This document shows positions 44,200 to 57,323 of a stretch of 64,000 nucleotides of DNA, piece by piece (within the stretch, counting starts at the first letter, position 1; every line of letters begins with the position of its first letter). The position numbers were made by a program, and so were the translations under genes. A model generated the notes under the pieces. That model was given only the letters and a program-made list of their open reading frames with translations, made no database searches and was not told the origin of the DNA. This DNA comes from an uncultured Roseateles sp. (lineage in GTDB: Bacteria; Pseudomonadota; Gammaproteobacteria; Burkholderiales; Burkholderiaceae_C), in the NCBI RefSeq assembly GCF_963422335.1, contig NZ_OY729424.1, positions 6,448,001-6,512,000 on the forward strand, written 5' to 3'.

Positions 44200-45906
44200 T
44201 CAGCCGGCGGAACCGTCGGCCGCAAGGCGACGGCGGCGGGCCATCAGACCCAGGAAGCCCAGGCCGAAGAACATCATGCCGTAGGTCGAAGGCTCGGGCA
44301 CGGCCACCACGCTGGCGTCGATGACGGCAATCCAGGTGCCCCAGCGCGATCCGCCGGTGCCGCCCGGGTGACCGCCCGCCGCATTGTTGTACTCGCGGGC
44401 AAACTCGCCGACCAGATAGAACTGATGCGGGTCGTCGGGGTCGACCGAGACCTGGCTGTAATCGCCCCAGCGCTGACGACCGGCGGCGGGCTGACCGAAC
44501 AGGGCGCCATTGTGATAATCGTCCACCAGGCTTTCCTTGAGCAGCAGCTCGCCGCTGCGTGCGATCAGCTCGCCATTGACGCCGGTGGCAAAGGACTGCC
44601 CCATGAAGCTGATCTTGCCGGTGGCGGCATCAAGGCCCGAACGGTTGTAGCCGATCACCACCTCGCCAAAGCTGTTGACTGCAATCGAGCCCTGGTAGTA
44701 GTCGTGGCCGGCCTGGCCGATATTGCCTTGCGACAGAATGGTCAGCGTGGTCGCGTCCAGCACGGTGTAGCGGACGCGGGTTTCATCGAGGCCGTCGCCG
44801 TCCGGGTCCACCGTGTTGACCATGTAGATGCGGCCATTGGCCTCATACACGCTGCTGCTGACGCGCTCGTCCAGTGCATCGACGATGCGCCGGTTCGCTG
44901 GAATGGCCGCCGCGGGCTGGCGCGCGAAGCCCGGGCTGGCAAACGCCGCCTGGCCGAGGTAGCTCGCCGCCGCGGCGCTGGCACCGGTGGCCGACGACGA
45001 CGTCAGGCCATTCACCCGATAGCCCAGGCTGTCGTAGTTGAACAGCGAAACGCCAATCACCGTGCCCGAGGAGCCGGCGCTGCTGCTGTTCACGCCCTGC
45101 GGCGCAAAGCCGCGGTCCTGATCGCCGGCCGCGCCGGTGTACGGCGTGACGATCTGGGCCATATTGGTGGTGGTGGGCGCCACCGCATTGAACAGGCTGT
45201 TCAGCGGAATGACGTTCATCGTCGTGCCGCGGAAGCTGTTGGTGCCGCCGTTGGTTTTGGGCGCAAAATTGTTGGTGCCGATGTAGACCGCATTGCTGTC
45301 CAGCGCCAGCGTCGGATAGTCGGCCGTGGAGCCAAAACCAAAGCCGGCATAGCCCTCGAACTTGGTCGACTTCCAGCCGCCCAGGGCGTCGGAGGTGTCC
45401 GAAACCGCGATCTGCAGGTCCTTGGTATTGGCGCCAAAGGCCACCGCCACCCAGCGATTGGCCGCGGCGTTGTACATCACCCGGGTATCGCCGTTGGTGC
45501 CGGTCTGGCCGGCGGTGGCCCAGAAAGCCACATCCGAGACCAGCGAGGTGCGGGTGCCGGTCAGCTTGTCGAACACGGCATAGGAGCCGTTGGTCGTTTC
45601 CATGTACTGGGTCTTGCCCACCGCGCCTATCGTGTCCGGCGGGATGAAGTTGCGGCCGAAGCTGGCGCCGTCGTACTGGCTGATGCCCTCGAAGCCACGC
45701 ACATAGGGGCTGGCCAGATTGAAGACCGGCGCGGACATGCCATTGGTGTCCAGGGACAGGTCACCCGCGATGGTGATCATCTTCGGCTTCTTGAACTCGA
45801 AATACGGCTTGATCGTCTGCGCCTGCGCTTGCGACGCCATCAGCGCCAGCACGGCCGCCGCCACGACGGCCAGGCCGCCCGCGGACCGGGTGTGAATGTG
45901 ATTCAT
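44200..45906 (-). CDS. PEP-CTERM exported protein, beta-rich
   Basis: A 568-residue protein with a signal peptide (GLAVVAAAVLALMASQAQA) and a PEP-CTERM tail VPEPSTYGMMFFGLGFLGLMARRRR. The body is rich in Gly, Asn and Thr with repeated strands (RWVAVAFGANTKDLQIAVSDTS, SVDPDDPHQFYLVGEFAREY) and looks like a beta-propeller or beta-rich extracellular domain, but no named family is recognised. GAGGGG precedes the ATG. An exosortase must be encoded elsewhere. Confidence 0.85.
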   Translation of the reverse strand: MNHIHTRSAGGLAVVAAAVLALMASQAQAQTIKPYFEFKKPKMITIAGDLSLDTNGMSAPVFNLASPYVRGFEGISQYDGASFGRNFIPPDTIGAVGKTQYMETTNGSYAVFDKLTGTRTSLVSDVAFWATAGQTGTNGDTRVMYNAAANRWVAVAFGANTKDLQIAVSDTSDALGGWKSTKFEGYAGFGFGSTADYPTLALDSNAVYIGTNNFAPKTNGGTNSFRGTTMNVIPLNSLFNAVAPTTTNMAQIVTPYTGAAGDQDRGFAPQGVNSSSAGSSGTVIGVSLFNYDSLGYRVNGLTSSSATGASAAAASYLGQAAFASPGFARQPAAAIPANRRIVDALDERVSSSVYEANGRIYMVNTVDPDGDGLDETRVRYTVLDATTLTILSQGNIGQAGHDYYQGSIAVNSFGEVVIGYNRSGLDAATGKISFMGQSFATGVNGELIARSGELLLKESLVDDYHNGALFGQPAAGRQRWGDYSQVSVDPDDPHQFYLVGEFAREYNNAAGGHPGGTGGSRWGTWIAVIDASVVAVPEPSTYGMMFFGLGFLGLMARRRRLAADGSAG

Positions 45907-46246
45907 GACTGGAAACCCCTCGATGCTTGATAAGGACCATTCGTCGAACCTGCATTCGCCACCGCCCGAGCCCAAGCGGGCGGGGCACGGCCATGACGTT
46001 CGCTGCGGCTTGCCGCGGAGCGTCGATGACAAACAAACGATGTTTGCTGGAATATGTCTGTTTGTGAACAAATCCACGTTAATGCAAATTGCGTCAAGCA
46101 CTGACCCCCAATTCAGGGGGTGAATAGGGTTGGAGAGCCTGGGAGTTTCCCTGTTGCAAAACAAGCGGAACAGGAGACTTGACTTCGTTCGCACACCACC
46201 CCGGGGTCTGACGCTCGCACCGCCACACCACCAACACAGGTCGCAA

Positions 46247-46268
46247 TTGACGTTTACGTTAACGTCAA
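46247..46268. promoter_or_regulatory. palindromic operator upstream of icmF
   Basis: A 22-base near-palindrome with outer arms TTGACGTT and AACGTCAA. It overlaps a -35 element (TTTACG), so a bound protein would block transcription. Related ACGT-centred palindromes are bound by MerR-type LiuR and similar regulators of branched-chain acyl-CoA degradation; the actual regulator is not in the window. Confidence 0.6.
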
Positions 46269-46282
46269 CCAAGCACTAGAAT
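46253..46282 (+). promoter_or_regulatory. candidate sigma-70 promoter of icmF
   Basis: TTTACG (46253-46258) and TAGAAT (46277-46282) are 18 bases apart. The -35 lies inside the operator palindrome. The start codon is about 56 bases further. Confidence 0.5.
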
Positions 46283-46337
46283 CGCGGCAGCATTGCTGCT
46301 AGAACCGGGGCAGATACGCCCAAGCTGGAGACAAGCC

Positions 46338-49300
46338 ATGACCGATCTGTCCGCCGAATTCAAGGCGCTGGCGAACTACCGCCCCACCCACAAGGTGCGT
46401 TTCGTCACCGCCGCCAGCCTGTTCGACGGGCATGACGCCGCGATCAACATCATGCGGCGCATCCTCCAGGGCATGGGTGCCGAGGTCATCCACCTGGGCC
46501 ACAACCGCTCGGTCGACGAGGTGGTGACGGCCGCGCTGCAGGAAGACGCCCAGGGCATCGCCATCAGCTCCTACCAGGGCGGCCATGTCGAGTACTTCAA
46601 ATACATGGTGGACCTGCTGAAGAGCCGCGGCGGCGAGCACATCCAGGTCTTTGGCGGCGGCGGCGGCGTGATCGTGCCCAGCGAGATCAAGGAGCTGCAA
46701 AGCTATGGCGTGACCCGCATCTACAGCCCCGAGGACGGCCAGCGCATGGGCCTGGCCGGCATGATTGGCGAGATGGTGATGCGCTCGGACCTGGACCTGA
46801 GCGGCTATGCGCCGAAGAGCATCGAGGCCATTCAGGGTCACAGCGAGGCCAACTGGCGCTCGCTGGCCCAGCTGATCACCGTGCTGGAAAACGGCAAGGC
46901 CTCGGACGAGATGAAGACTGCCCTGCATGCCGGCGCCAAAGACATCAAGGTGCCGGTGCTGGGCATCACCGGCACCGGCGGCGCCGGCAAGTCCAGCCTC
47001 ACCGACGAGCTGATACGCCGCCTGCGCCTGGACCAGGACGACGCGCTGCGCGTGGCCGTGATCTCGATCGACCCGTCGCGACGCAAGAGCGGCGGCGCGC
47101 TGCTGGGCGACCGCATCCGCATGAATGCGATCAACCCCTGGAGCAAGGGCCAACGCGTCTTCATGCGTTCGCTCGCGACACGAGACTTCGGCAGCGAGAT
47201 CAGCCCGGCCCTGCCCGAGGTGATTGCCGCGGCCAAGCTGGCCGGCTTCGATCTGGTGATCGTCGAGACCTCGGGCATAGGCCAGGGCGACGCGGCCATC
47301 GTGCCGCACGTCGATGTGCCGATGTATGTGATGACGCCCGAGTTCGGCGCCGCCAGCCAGCTCGAGAAGATAGACATGCTGGACTTCGCCGAGTTCGTGG
47401 CCATCAACAAGTTCGACCGCAAGGGCGCGCAGGACGCGCTGCGCGACGTGGCCAAGCAGGTGCAGCGCAACAAGGAGGCCTGGACCACCCGGCCGGACCA
47501 GATGCCGGTCTTCGGCACCATGGCCAGCCGCTTCAATGACGATGGCGTGACGGCGCTGTACCAGGCGCTGAAGCCCCGCCTGGCCGAGCTGGGCCTGCAA
47601 CTGGCCGAGGGCCTGGGCCGCCTGCCACTGGTGGACACCCGCCACAGCACCCACCAGGTGCCCATCGTGCCCGGTGCCCGTGTGCGCTATCTGGCCGACA
47701 TCTCCGACACCGTGCGCGGCTACAAGAAGCGCGCCGTGGCCCAGGCAAGGCTGGCCCGCGAGATCCAGCAGCTGCGCGAAACCGGCCGCATGCTGAGGCA
47801 GGACAACCCCGACAAGACCAATGCGGTGACCGCCGTGCTGGACCTGGCCCAGGCCCGCGACAGCCAGCTCGACGCCGGCGCCCGCAAGCTACTGGCGATG
47901 TGGCCGGAGATGCAAAAGGCCTATGCCGGCGACGAATACGTGGTGAAGATACGCGACAAGGAAATCCGCACCGCGCTGACCACGCAGAGCTTGAGCGGCA
48001 CCAAGATCCGCAAGGTCGCCCTGCCCGGCTATGAAGACCATGGCGAGATCCTGAAGTGGCTGCTGCTGGACAACGTGCCCGGCAGCTTCCCCTACACCGC
48101 CGGCACCTTTGCCTTCAAGCGCGAGGGCGAGGACCCGACACGCATGTTCGCCGGCGAGGGCGATGCCTTCCGCACCAACCGCCGCTTCAAGCTCCTGAGC
48201 TCGGGCATGGCGGCCAAGCGCCTGTCCACTGCCTTCGATTCGGTCACGCTGTATGGCAACGACCCGGCCGTGCGGCCCGACATCTACGGCAAGGTCGGCA
48301 ACTCCGGCGTATCGATCGCGACGCTGGACGACATGAAGGTGCTCTACGGAGGCTTCGATCTCTGCCACCCGGCGACCAGCGTCAGCATGACCATCAACGG
48401 CCCGGCGCCGTCGATTCTGGCCATGTTCATGAACACGGCCATCGACCAGCAGATGGACAAGTTCCGCACCGACAACGGCCGCGAACCGACCGACGACGAG
48501 GCGCAGAAGATCAAGGCCTGGGTCAAGGAGAATGTGCGCGGCACCGTGCAGGCCGACATCCTGAAGGAAGACCAGGGCCAGAACACCTGCATCTTCTCGA
48601 CCGAGTTCTCGCTGAAGGTGATGGGCGACATCGCCGAGTACTTCGTGCACAACAAGGTGCGCAATTTCTACTCGGTCAGCATCAGCGGTTATCACATCGC
48701 CGAGGCCGGTGCCAACCCGGTCAGCCAGCTGGCCTTCACGCTCAGCAATGGCTTCACCTTCGTCGAAGCGTACCTGGCGCGCGGCATGCACATCGACGAC
48801 TTCGCGCCTAACCTGAGCTTCTTCTTCAGCAATGGCATGGACCCCGAGTACACGGTGCTCGGGCGCGTGGCCCGCCGCATCTGGGCCGTCGCCATGCGCG
48901 ACCGTTACGGCGCGAATGAGCGCAGCCAGAAGCTGAAGTACCACGTGCAGACCTCGGGCCGCAGCCTGCATGCGCAGGAGATCCAGTTCAACGACATCCG
49001 CACCACGCTGCAGGCGCTGATCGCGATCTACGACAACTGCAACAGCCTGCACACCAATGCCTTCGACGAGGCCATCACCACGCCGACCGAGGACAGCGTG
49101 CGCCGCGCGATGGCCATACAGCTGATCATCAACCGCGAGTGGGGCCTGGCGAAAAACGAGAACCCCAACCAGGGCGCCTTCATCATCGAGGAGCTGACCG
49201 AGCTGGTCGAGGAAGCGGTGCTGCAGGAGTTCGAAAAGATCGCCGAGCGCGGCGGCGTGCTGGGCGCGATGGAGACCGGCTACCAGCGCAGCAAGATCCA

Positions 49301-49637
49301 GGAAGAGAGCATGCACTACGAGATGCTCAAGCACACCGGCGAGTACCCCATCATCGGCGTCAACACCTTCCGCAACCCGCACGGCGACCTGACCCCCGAC
49401 ACGCTCGAACTGGCCCGCTCAACCGATGAGGAAAAGCAGAACCAGCTCAAGCGCCTGGATGAGTTCCACGCCATCCACGCCGCCGAGGCCCCCGCGATGC
49501 TGAACAAGCTGCAGCAGGCGGTGATCAACAACGGCAATGTCTTCGAGGTGCTGATGGAGGCCGTGCGCGTGTGCTCTCTCGGTCAGATCACCAGCGCGCT
49601 GTTCGAGGTGGGGGGGCAGTACCGGCGCAGCATGTGA
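46338..49637 (+). CDS. icmF: fused isobutyryl-CoA mutase IcmF (B12-dependent, with G-protein domain)
   Basis: A 1099-residue three-part enzyme. The N-terminal cobalamin-binding domain has the axial histidine in DGHDAA (H32) with SSYQGGH. The middle G-protein chaperone (P-loop GTGGAGKSS, 212-220; ISIDPSRRKSGGALLGDRIRM; INKFD) protects and loads the B12 site. The C-terminal mutase TIM barrel includes GSFPYTAGTFAFKR, HTNAFDEAI and YHIAEAGANPV. IcmF interconverts isobutyryl-CoA and n-butyryl-CoA in branched-chain acid metabolism. It has the standard IcmF layout (MCM is organised differently). The regulatory palindrome upstream suggests control by a metabolite-sensing repressor. Confidence 0.96.
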   Translation: MTDLSAEFKALANYRPTHKVRFVTAASLFDGHDAAINIMRRILQGMGAEVIHLGHNRSVDEVVTAALQEDAQGIAISSYQGGHVEYFKYMVDLLKSRGGEHIQVFGGGGGVIVPSEIKELQSYGVTRIYSPEDGQRMGLAGMIGEMVMRSDLDLSGYAPKSIEAIQGHSEANWRSLAQLITVLENGKASDEMKTALHAGAKDIKVPVLGITGTGGAGKSSLTDELIRRLRLDQDDALRVAVISIDPSRRKSGGALLGDRIRMNAINPWSKGQRVFMRSLATRDFGSEISPALPEVIAAAKLAGFDLVIVETSGIGQGDAAIVPHVDVPMYVMTPEFGAASQLEKIDMLDFAEFVAINKFDRKGAQDALRDVAKQVQRNKEAWTTRPDQMPVFGTMASRFNDDGVTALYQALKPRLAELGLQLAEGLGRLPLVDTRHSTHQVPIVPGARVRYLADISDTVRGYKKRAVAQARLAREIQQLRETGRMLRQDNPDKTNAVTAVLDLAQARDSQLDAGARKLLAMWPEMQKAYAGDEYVVKIRDKEIRTALTTQSLSGTKIRKVALPGYEDHGEILKWLLLDNVPGSFPYTAGTFAFKREGEDPTRMFAGEGDAFRTNRRFKLLSSGMAAKRLSTAFDSVTLYGNDPAVRPDIYGKVGNSGVSIATLDDMKVLYGGFDLCHPATSVSMTINGPAPSILAMFMNTAIDQQMDKFRTDNGREPTDDEAQKIKAWVKENVRGTVQADILKEDQGQNTCIFSTEFSLKVMGDIAEYFVHNKVRNFYSVSISGYHIAEAGANPVSQLAFTLSNGFTFVEAYLARGMHIDDFAPNLSFFFSNGMDPEYTVLGRVARRIWAVAMRDRYGANERSQKLKYHVQTSGRSLHAQEIQFNDIRTTLQALIAIYDNCNSLHTNAFDEAITTPTEDSVRRAMAIQLIINREWGLAKNENPNQGAFIIEELTELVEEAVLQEFEKIAERGGVLGAMETGYQRSKIQEESMHYEMLKHTGEYPIIGVNTFRNPHGDLTPDTLELARSTDEEKQNQLKRLDEFHAIHAAEAPAMLNKLQQAVINNGNVFEVLMEAVRVCSLGQITSALFEVGGQYRRSM

Positions 49638-49732
49638 GTCCCTGCTTGGCATGGGTGGTTGGCTGACAACAGTTGGCCGGCGGCGCCAAGTTGTCTAGGC
49701 TCCAGGCCTACACAACTTCAGCAGAGCTCCCC

Positions 49733-50047
49733 ATGCCCTGGACCTACCTCACCCTTGCCGGCCTGTTCGAGATCGGCTGGGCCATCGGCCTCAAGTACAC
49801 CGAGGGCTTCACCCGCCCGCTGCCGACCGCGCTGACGATAGGTGCGATGCTGGCCAGCATAGGCCTGCTGGGCCTGGCGATGAAGACGCTGCCTGTCGGC
49901 ACGGCCTATGCGGTGTGGACGGGCATAGGCACCGTCGGCACGGTAATACTGGGCGTGATACTGCTGGGCGATCCGCTGAGCGCGCCGCGCATCGTCTGCC
50001 TGAGCCTGATCGTGCTGGGCATTGCCGGGCTGAAGTGGCTGGCCTGA
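49733..50047 (+). CDS. gdx: SMR-family guanidinium exporter (Gdx/SugE type)
   Basis: A 104-residue four-helix small multidrug resistance protein. The essential glutamate sits in LAGLFEIGWAIGLKYTEGFTR (E13), and the SugE/Gdx features LKYxxGFTRP and the AYAVWTGIGTVG block in helix 3 are present. These proteins export guanidinium by proton exchange as dual-topology dimers. The gene follows icmF by 95 bases. Guanidine riboswitches often precede such genes, but none was recognised in that gap. Confidence 0.85.
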   Translation: MPWTYLTLAGLFEIGWAIGLKYTEGFTRPLPTALTIGAMLASIGLLGLAMKTLPVGTAYAVWTGIGTVGTVILGVILLGDPLSAPRIVCLSLIVLGIAGLKWLA

Positions 50048-50054
50048 ACAACCG

Positions 50055-53630
<3,576 letters not shown>

Positions 53631-53640
53631 GGCAGGGAAC

Positions 53641-54579
53641 CTAGTTCGCCGAGGCCGCGTGCCCGCCGCCCGGGCCGCCGCGGCGGCGCACCAGGGGCTT
53701 GGTCAGCACGTCTTCCATCAGCTTGCCCCATGGTCCCTGGTCGGGGGCCTGCAGCAGCTCCTGCTCGCGCTTGGCCACCAGGTCGGCAAAGCCTGGCCCC
53801 GTCTTGATGGTGGCGACGCGGTCGACCCCGCGGTTCTGGACCTGCTCGCCATTGCCGAAGTGATCGGCAATGCGGCCCAGCAGACGGCTGTAGACCTGGG
53901 ACACGCGCGAGGGGCTGACCTTCAGCGAGGCCGCCAGCTCGGTGGGCGTGAGGCCCACCCCCATGTAGGAGTCGATGATCAGGCGCTCGCGCTCGGGCAG
54001 CTGGGCAAAAAAACTCTCCAGCCGGCGCATCACGATGGCGGTGTCGACGCGGGCCTCGACCTCGTCCTGTGGCGTGGCCGGATGAAAGCGCTCGGGCGAG
54101 ATGCCGTCGGAGGCATCGTCGCCATCCTCGGCGCTGCTGCTTCGGGTGCGGCCCTGCTCGTCGGCCTGCTCCAGCTCGGCGATCTCGTTGATGCTCATGC
54201 CGCAGACCTCGCTGAGCTCGGCCAGACCGGCATCGCTGCCATGGGTGGAGCGCCAGCGCTCCTGGGCAATCTGTATGACCTTGACCTTGCGCCGCTGGGC
54301 CCGGCCCAGGTGGTCCATCTGGCGCAACTCGTCGAGCATGGCACCCTTGACGCGCATGCGGGCGTAGCGCACAAAGGCCTCCTTGGCCTCCTCGGTCTCG
54401 CGGTCGCCCTCCCACTCGAAGCCCATCGCGGCCTGGGCCACGGCAATCAGCCCGACCTGGATCAGATCGGCCTTCTCGACATTGGCCGGCAGGTGGCGCA
54501 CCAGGGCCGAGGCCTGCTTGCGCACCCAGGATTCATTTCTGGCAATCAGCGCGGACGGCACACCTTGCATCGAGATCAT
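53641..54579 (-). CDS. FliA-like (sigma-28 group) RNA polymerase sigma factor
   Basis: A 312-residue sigma-70-family protein of the FliA type: region 2 (ADLIQVGLIAVAQAAMGFE and FVRYARMRVKGAMLDELRQMD), region 3 (RKVKVIQIAQERW...LAELSEVCGMSINEIAEL) and a region 4 HTH (LTPTELAASLKVSPSRVSQVYSRLLGRI). It is longer than usual FliA: an acidic insert near 140-170 and a C-terminal extension of about 50 residues. No flagellar gene is nearby, so it may direct another regulon. The kinase gene follows 10 bases downstream. Confidence 0.87.
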   Translation of the reverse strand: MISMQGVPSALIARNESWVRKQASALVRHLPANVEKADLIQVGLIAVAQAAMGFEWEGDRETEEAKEAFVRYARMRVKGAMLDELRQMDHLGRAQRRKVKVIQIAQERWRSTHGSDAGLAELSEVCGMSINEIAELEQADEQGRTRSSSAEDGDDASDGISPERFHPATPQDEVEARVDTAIVMRRLESFFAQLPERERLIIDSYMGVGLTPTELAASLKVSPSRVSQVYSRLLGRIADHFGNGEQVQNRGVDRVATIKTGPGFADLVAKREQELLQAPDQGPWGKLMEDVLTKPLVRRRGGPGGGHAASAN

Positions 54580-54627
54580 GGCCCATTCTAGGCCGGTGTA
54601 AGACTTGGTAACACCGGGCCCAAACCC

Positions 54628-57267
54628 TCAAGCAAGGGGGGCGATCTCGGCGGCCAGTTGCGCGATCGAGAATGGCTTGCTCAGATAGGCGTCAAAACCC
54701 CCGGCCAGAAAGCGCTCGCGGTCGCCCGGCATGGCATGGGCAGTCATGGCAATGATGCGGGCCCGCGGCTGGTCTTGCGCAGCCTCCAGCGCACGGCGGC
54801 GGCCCAGCACCTCGACACCATCGAGGTGCGGCATCTGGATGTCCATCAGCACCAGATCAAAACCGTCATGCTCCAGCAGCGCCCAGGCCTGCTGGCCGTC
54901 CTCGGCCATGGTCAGCTCGCCGCCCAGGCTTTCGACCACCGCCTGCACGACCAGGCGGTTGACCGCATTGTCTTCGGCCAGCAGCACGCGCTTGCCGCGC
55001 AGCAGGGCGGCATGGACTGGCCCCGGTGCCGGCTGCGGCGGGCCGGCCGCCGGGTCGCCGCAGCCCGCGCCTGGGCTTTGCAAGGCCTGCAGCAGATCCG
55101 GCGGCAGCACCGGCATGGCCAGGCGCTGCAGCGGCCCCAGGCCCGACGCCACCGGGCTCAGGCCCAGGTCCAGCCCCTGCAGCACCAGCAGACGCCGCGC
55201 CGGCACCTGGCCCTGCCAGCGTTGCAGCAGGGCCAGCACCTCGGCCGGGAGCTCGGTGGCCGAGCCGCAGTCCAGCACCAGGCTGTCGAAGGCGTCGGTG
55301 GCGGTGGCGCCGGGGGCCAGCAACTCCAGCTGGGCGCCCCAACGCCGCAGCAGGCCGGGCAGGAAGTCCGAGGCCGGTGGCCGCAGCGCCAGCCAGGCAA
55401 TGCGCCGGCCGGCCAGCGGCAACGCCGACTCGGCCTGAGCAGCCCCCTGATGGCCCAGCGGCAGCGCGAACTCGAAGCTGCTGCCCCGGCCGGGCTGGCT
55501 GTCCAGCCGCAGCTGCCCACCCATCAGCTCGACCAGGCGCTGGCTGATGGTCAGCCCCAGGCCGGTGCCGCCATAGCGCCGCGTGGTCGAGTCGTCGCCC
55601 TGGGCAAAGGCCTCGAACACGCGCTGCTGGCGCTCCGGCGCGATGCCGGGGCCGGTGTCGCGCACGGCGCAGAAGGTGGTCTGGCCGGGCCCGGGCGTGA
55701 CCACCAGCAAGACCCGCCCCTGCTCGGTGAACTTGCAGGCATTGCCCAGCAGATTGGCCAGCACCTGGCGCAGCCGGGCTGGGTCGCCCCAGGCCCAGCG
55801 CGTGATCTCGGGCGCCAGCTGCAGCTCGAACGCCAGGCCCTTGGCCTGGGCGGTGCTGGCCGTCGACTGGCTGAGTTCGCGCAGCAGGGCATGCAGATCG
55901 AAGCGCGCACGCTCGATGCTCATGCCGCCGGCGTCTATCTTGGACAGGTCCAGCACCTCGTTGACGATGGCCAGCAGCGCGTCGGCCGAGGTCCGCGCCA
56001 CCTGCAGGTACTCGCGCTGACGCGGCTGCAACGCCGAGGCCAGCACCAGATCGGTCATGCCCATGATGCCGTTGATGGGGGTACGGATCTCGTGGCTGAT
56101 ATTGGCCAGGAAGCGGCTCTTGGCCTCGCTGGCCTGCTCGGCACGGTGCAGGGCATCGCGCAGGGCCACCTCGCCGCGGCGCATGGCGGTGATGTCGGTG
56201 GCCACACACAGCACCTGCAGCACGCCATCGGCCAGGCGCAGCGGCCGCTTCACCGACCAGACCACGCGCTCGACGCCACCGACCACCATACGGTCTTCCT
56301 GCTCATGGGTGGCGCCGGTTTCCAGCACGGCGCGGTCGGCGGCGATCCAGCGCTGCACCTCGGCAGGGTCCGGGTGCACCTCAAATGGCGTGCGGCCCAG
56401 CATCTCGGCCTCGCTGAGTCCGCATATCTCGCAGTAGGCGCGGTTCACCAGCACATAGCGCTGGGCCTGGTCCTTGACGAAGACCATGCTGGGCGAGGTG
56501 TCGGTCACCGCACGCAGCAGCTCCATGCTGCGCTGGGCCTGCTGCTCGGCGCGGCGCAGATCGGTGACCTCGACCGTGGTGGTCAAGATCAGCGGCGTGA
56601 CAAAGCCCGGCAGTTCCACCAGGATCTTGGAGACGCGCTGGTAGCGCTCTTCGTCGAGGCCAAAGGCCTGGCGGGTCTCGAAATCGGCGCTGACCGGCTG
56701 GCCGGTGGCCAGCACCTGGGCATCCAGCCCCGCCATCTGCTGCTGCACCAGGGTGGACACGGCCGCCATCGTGCGCCCCTCCAACTGCTGCGGCGTCTGG
56801 CCGACACGCTGGGCGGTGTAGCGATTCACCAGCTTGAGCTCGCCGCGCGGCGTTTTCAGCGACAGGCCGAAGGGCAGCTGGTCGATCAGGCTGCGCCAGG
56901 CGCCCGGGGCATGGGCTTCGCTCAGCGGCAGCGCATCGGGCAGCAGCCCCATGTCGGCAGCGCAAACCAGCAGCAGGCGTTCGCCATCCGCGCCGCTGAG
57001 CGCCAGCCGGGTGACGCGCCAGCAGCGGTTCTCGGTGGCATTGAATTCATCGCGCACATCGGCCGGGCCGTCGACGATCAGCCGGCTCTCGATGTCCTGC
57101 CGGGCCTGATCGGTGCGGCCCTGCAGCTCGGCGGCTGGCGTGCCCAGTGCCTCGGCGGCGGCCCGGTTCAGCCACAGCAGCTCACCCTGCGCGTTCTTCA
57201 GCGTCAGGCGCAGCGGCAGGGCATCCAGCAGCGCCGGCAGCAGGCTTGGGGGCAGATCCGGGGTCAT
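54628..57267 (-). CDS. PAS-containing hybrid sensor histidine kinase
   Basis: An 879-residue soluble kinase without membrane segments: three PAS domains (~1-110, ~120-235, ~255-370), HisKA (FLANISHEIRTPINGIMGM), HATPase (NLLGNACKF, DTGPGIA, GTGLGLTIS), a pseudo-receiver (~610-720), then a full receiver (VLLAEDNAVNRLV, VLMDIQMPHLDG). It lies 60 bases upstream of the sigma factor gene on the same strand, so the sigma factor, the two kinases and the diguanylate cyclase form one signalling neighbourhood. The ligand is unknown. Confidence 0.9.
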   Translation of the reverse strand: MTPDLPPSLLPALLDALPLRLTLKNAQGELLWLNRAAAEALGTPAAELQGRTDQARQDIESRLIVDGPADVRDEFNATENRCWRVTRLALSGADGERLLLVCAADMGLLPDALPLSEAHAPGAWRSLIDQLPFGLSLKTPRGELKLVNRYTAQRVGQTPQQLEGRTMAAVSTLVQQQMAGLDAQVLATGQPVSADFETRQAFGLDEERYQRVSKILVELPGFVTPLILTTTVEVTDLRRAEQQAQRSMELLRAVTDTSPSMVFVKDQAQRYVLVNRAYCEICGLSEAEMLGRTPFEVHPDPAEVQRWIAADRAVLETGATHEQEDRMVVGGVERVVWSVKRPLRLADGVLQVLCVATDITAMRRGEVALRDALHRAEQASEAKSRFLANISHEIRTPINGIMGMTDLVLASALQPRQREYLQVARTSADALLAIVNEVLDLSKIDAGGMSIERARFDLHALLRELSQSTASTAQAKGLAFELQLAPEITRWAWGDPARLRQVLANLLGNACKFTEQGRVLLVVTPGPGQTTFCAVRDTGPGIAPERQQRVFEAFAQGDDSTTRRYGGTGLGLTISQRLVELMGGQLRLDSQPGRGSSFEFALPLGHQGAAQAESALPLAGRRIAWLALRPPASDFLPGLLRRWGAQLELLAPGATATDAFDSLVLDCGSATELPAEVLALLQRWQGQVPARRLLVLQGLDLGLSPVASGLGPLQRLAMPVLPPDLLQALQSPGAGCGDPAAGPPQPAPGPVHAALLRGKRVLLAEDNAVNRLVVQAVVESLGGELTMAEDGQQAWALLEHDGFDLVLMDIQMPHLDGVEVLGRRRALEAAQDQPRARIIAMTAHAMPGDRERFLAGGFDAYLSKPFSIAQLAAEIAPLA

Positions 57268-57323
57268 GCGGCATTTTCGGCCCGGACCCGGCCGCCGCCG
57301 CGGCGAAAAGTCACACTTGGCCG

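Larger units (their letters stand above)
45907..46337. other. 430-base divergent control region between the PEP-CTERM gene and icmF
   Basis: It holds a perfect hairpin ACCCCC-AATTCA-GGGGGT (46103-46120), two short inverted repeats rich in TTTG/CAAA (about 46030-46075), and the icmF operator and promoter. No coding region was recognised. Confidence 0.4.

Noticed and set aside
49638..49732. Guanidine riboswitch before the SMR gene.
   Set aside because: The paired ACGR-loop hairpins of the mini-ykkC class and the blocks of the other guanidine classes were not found.
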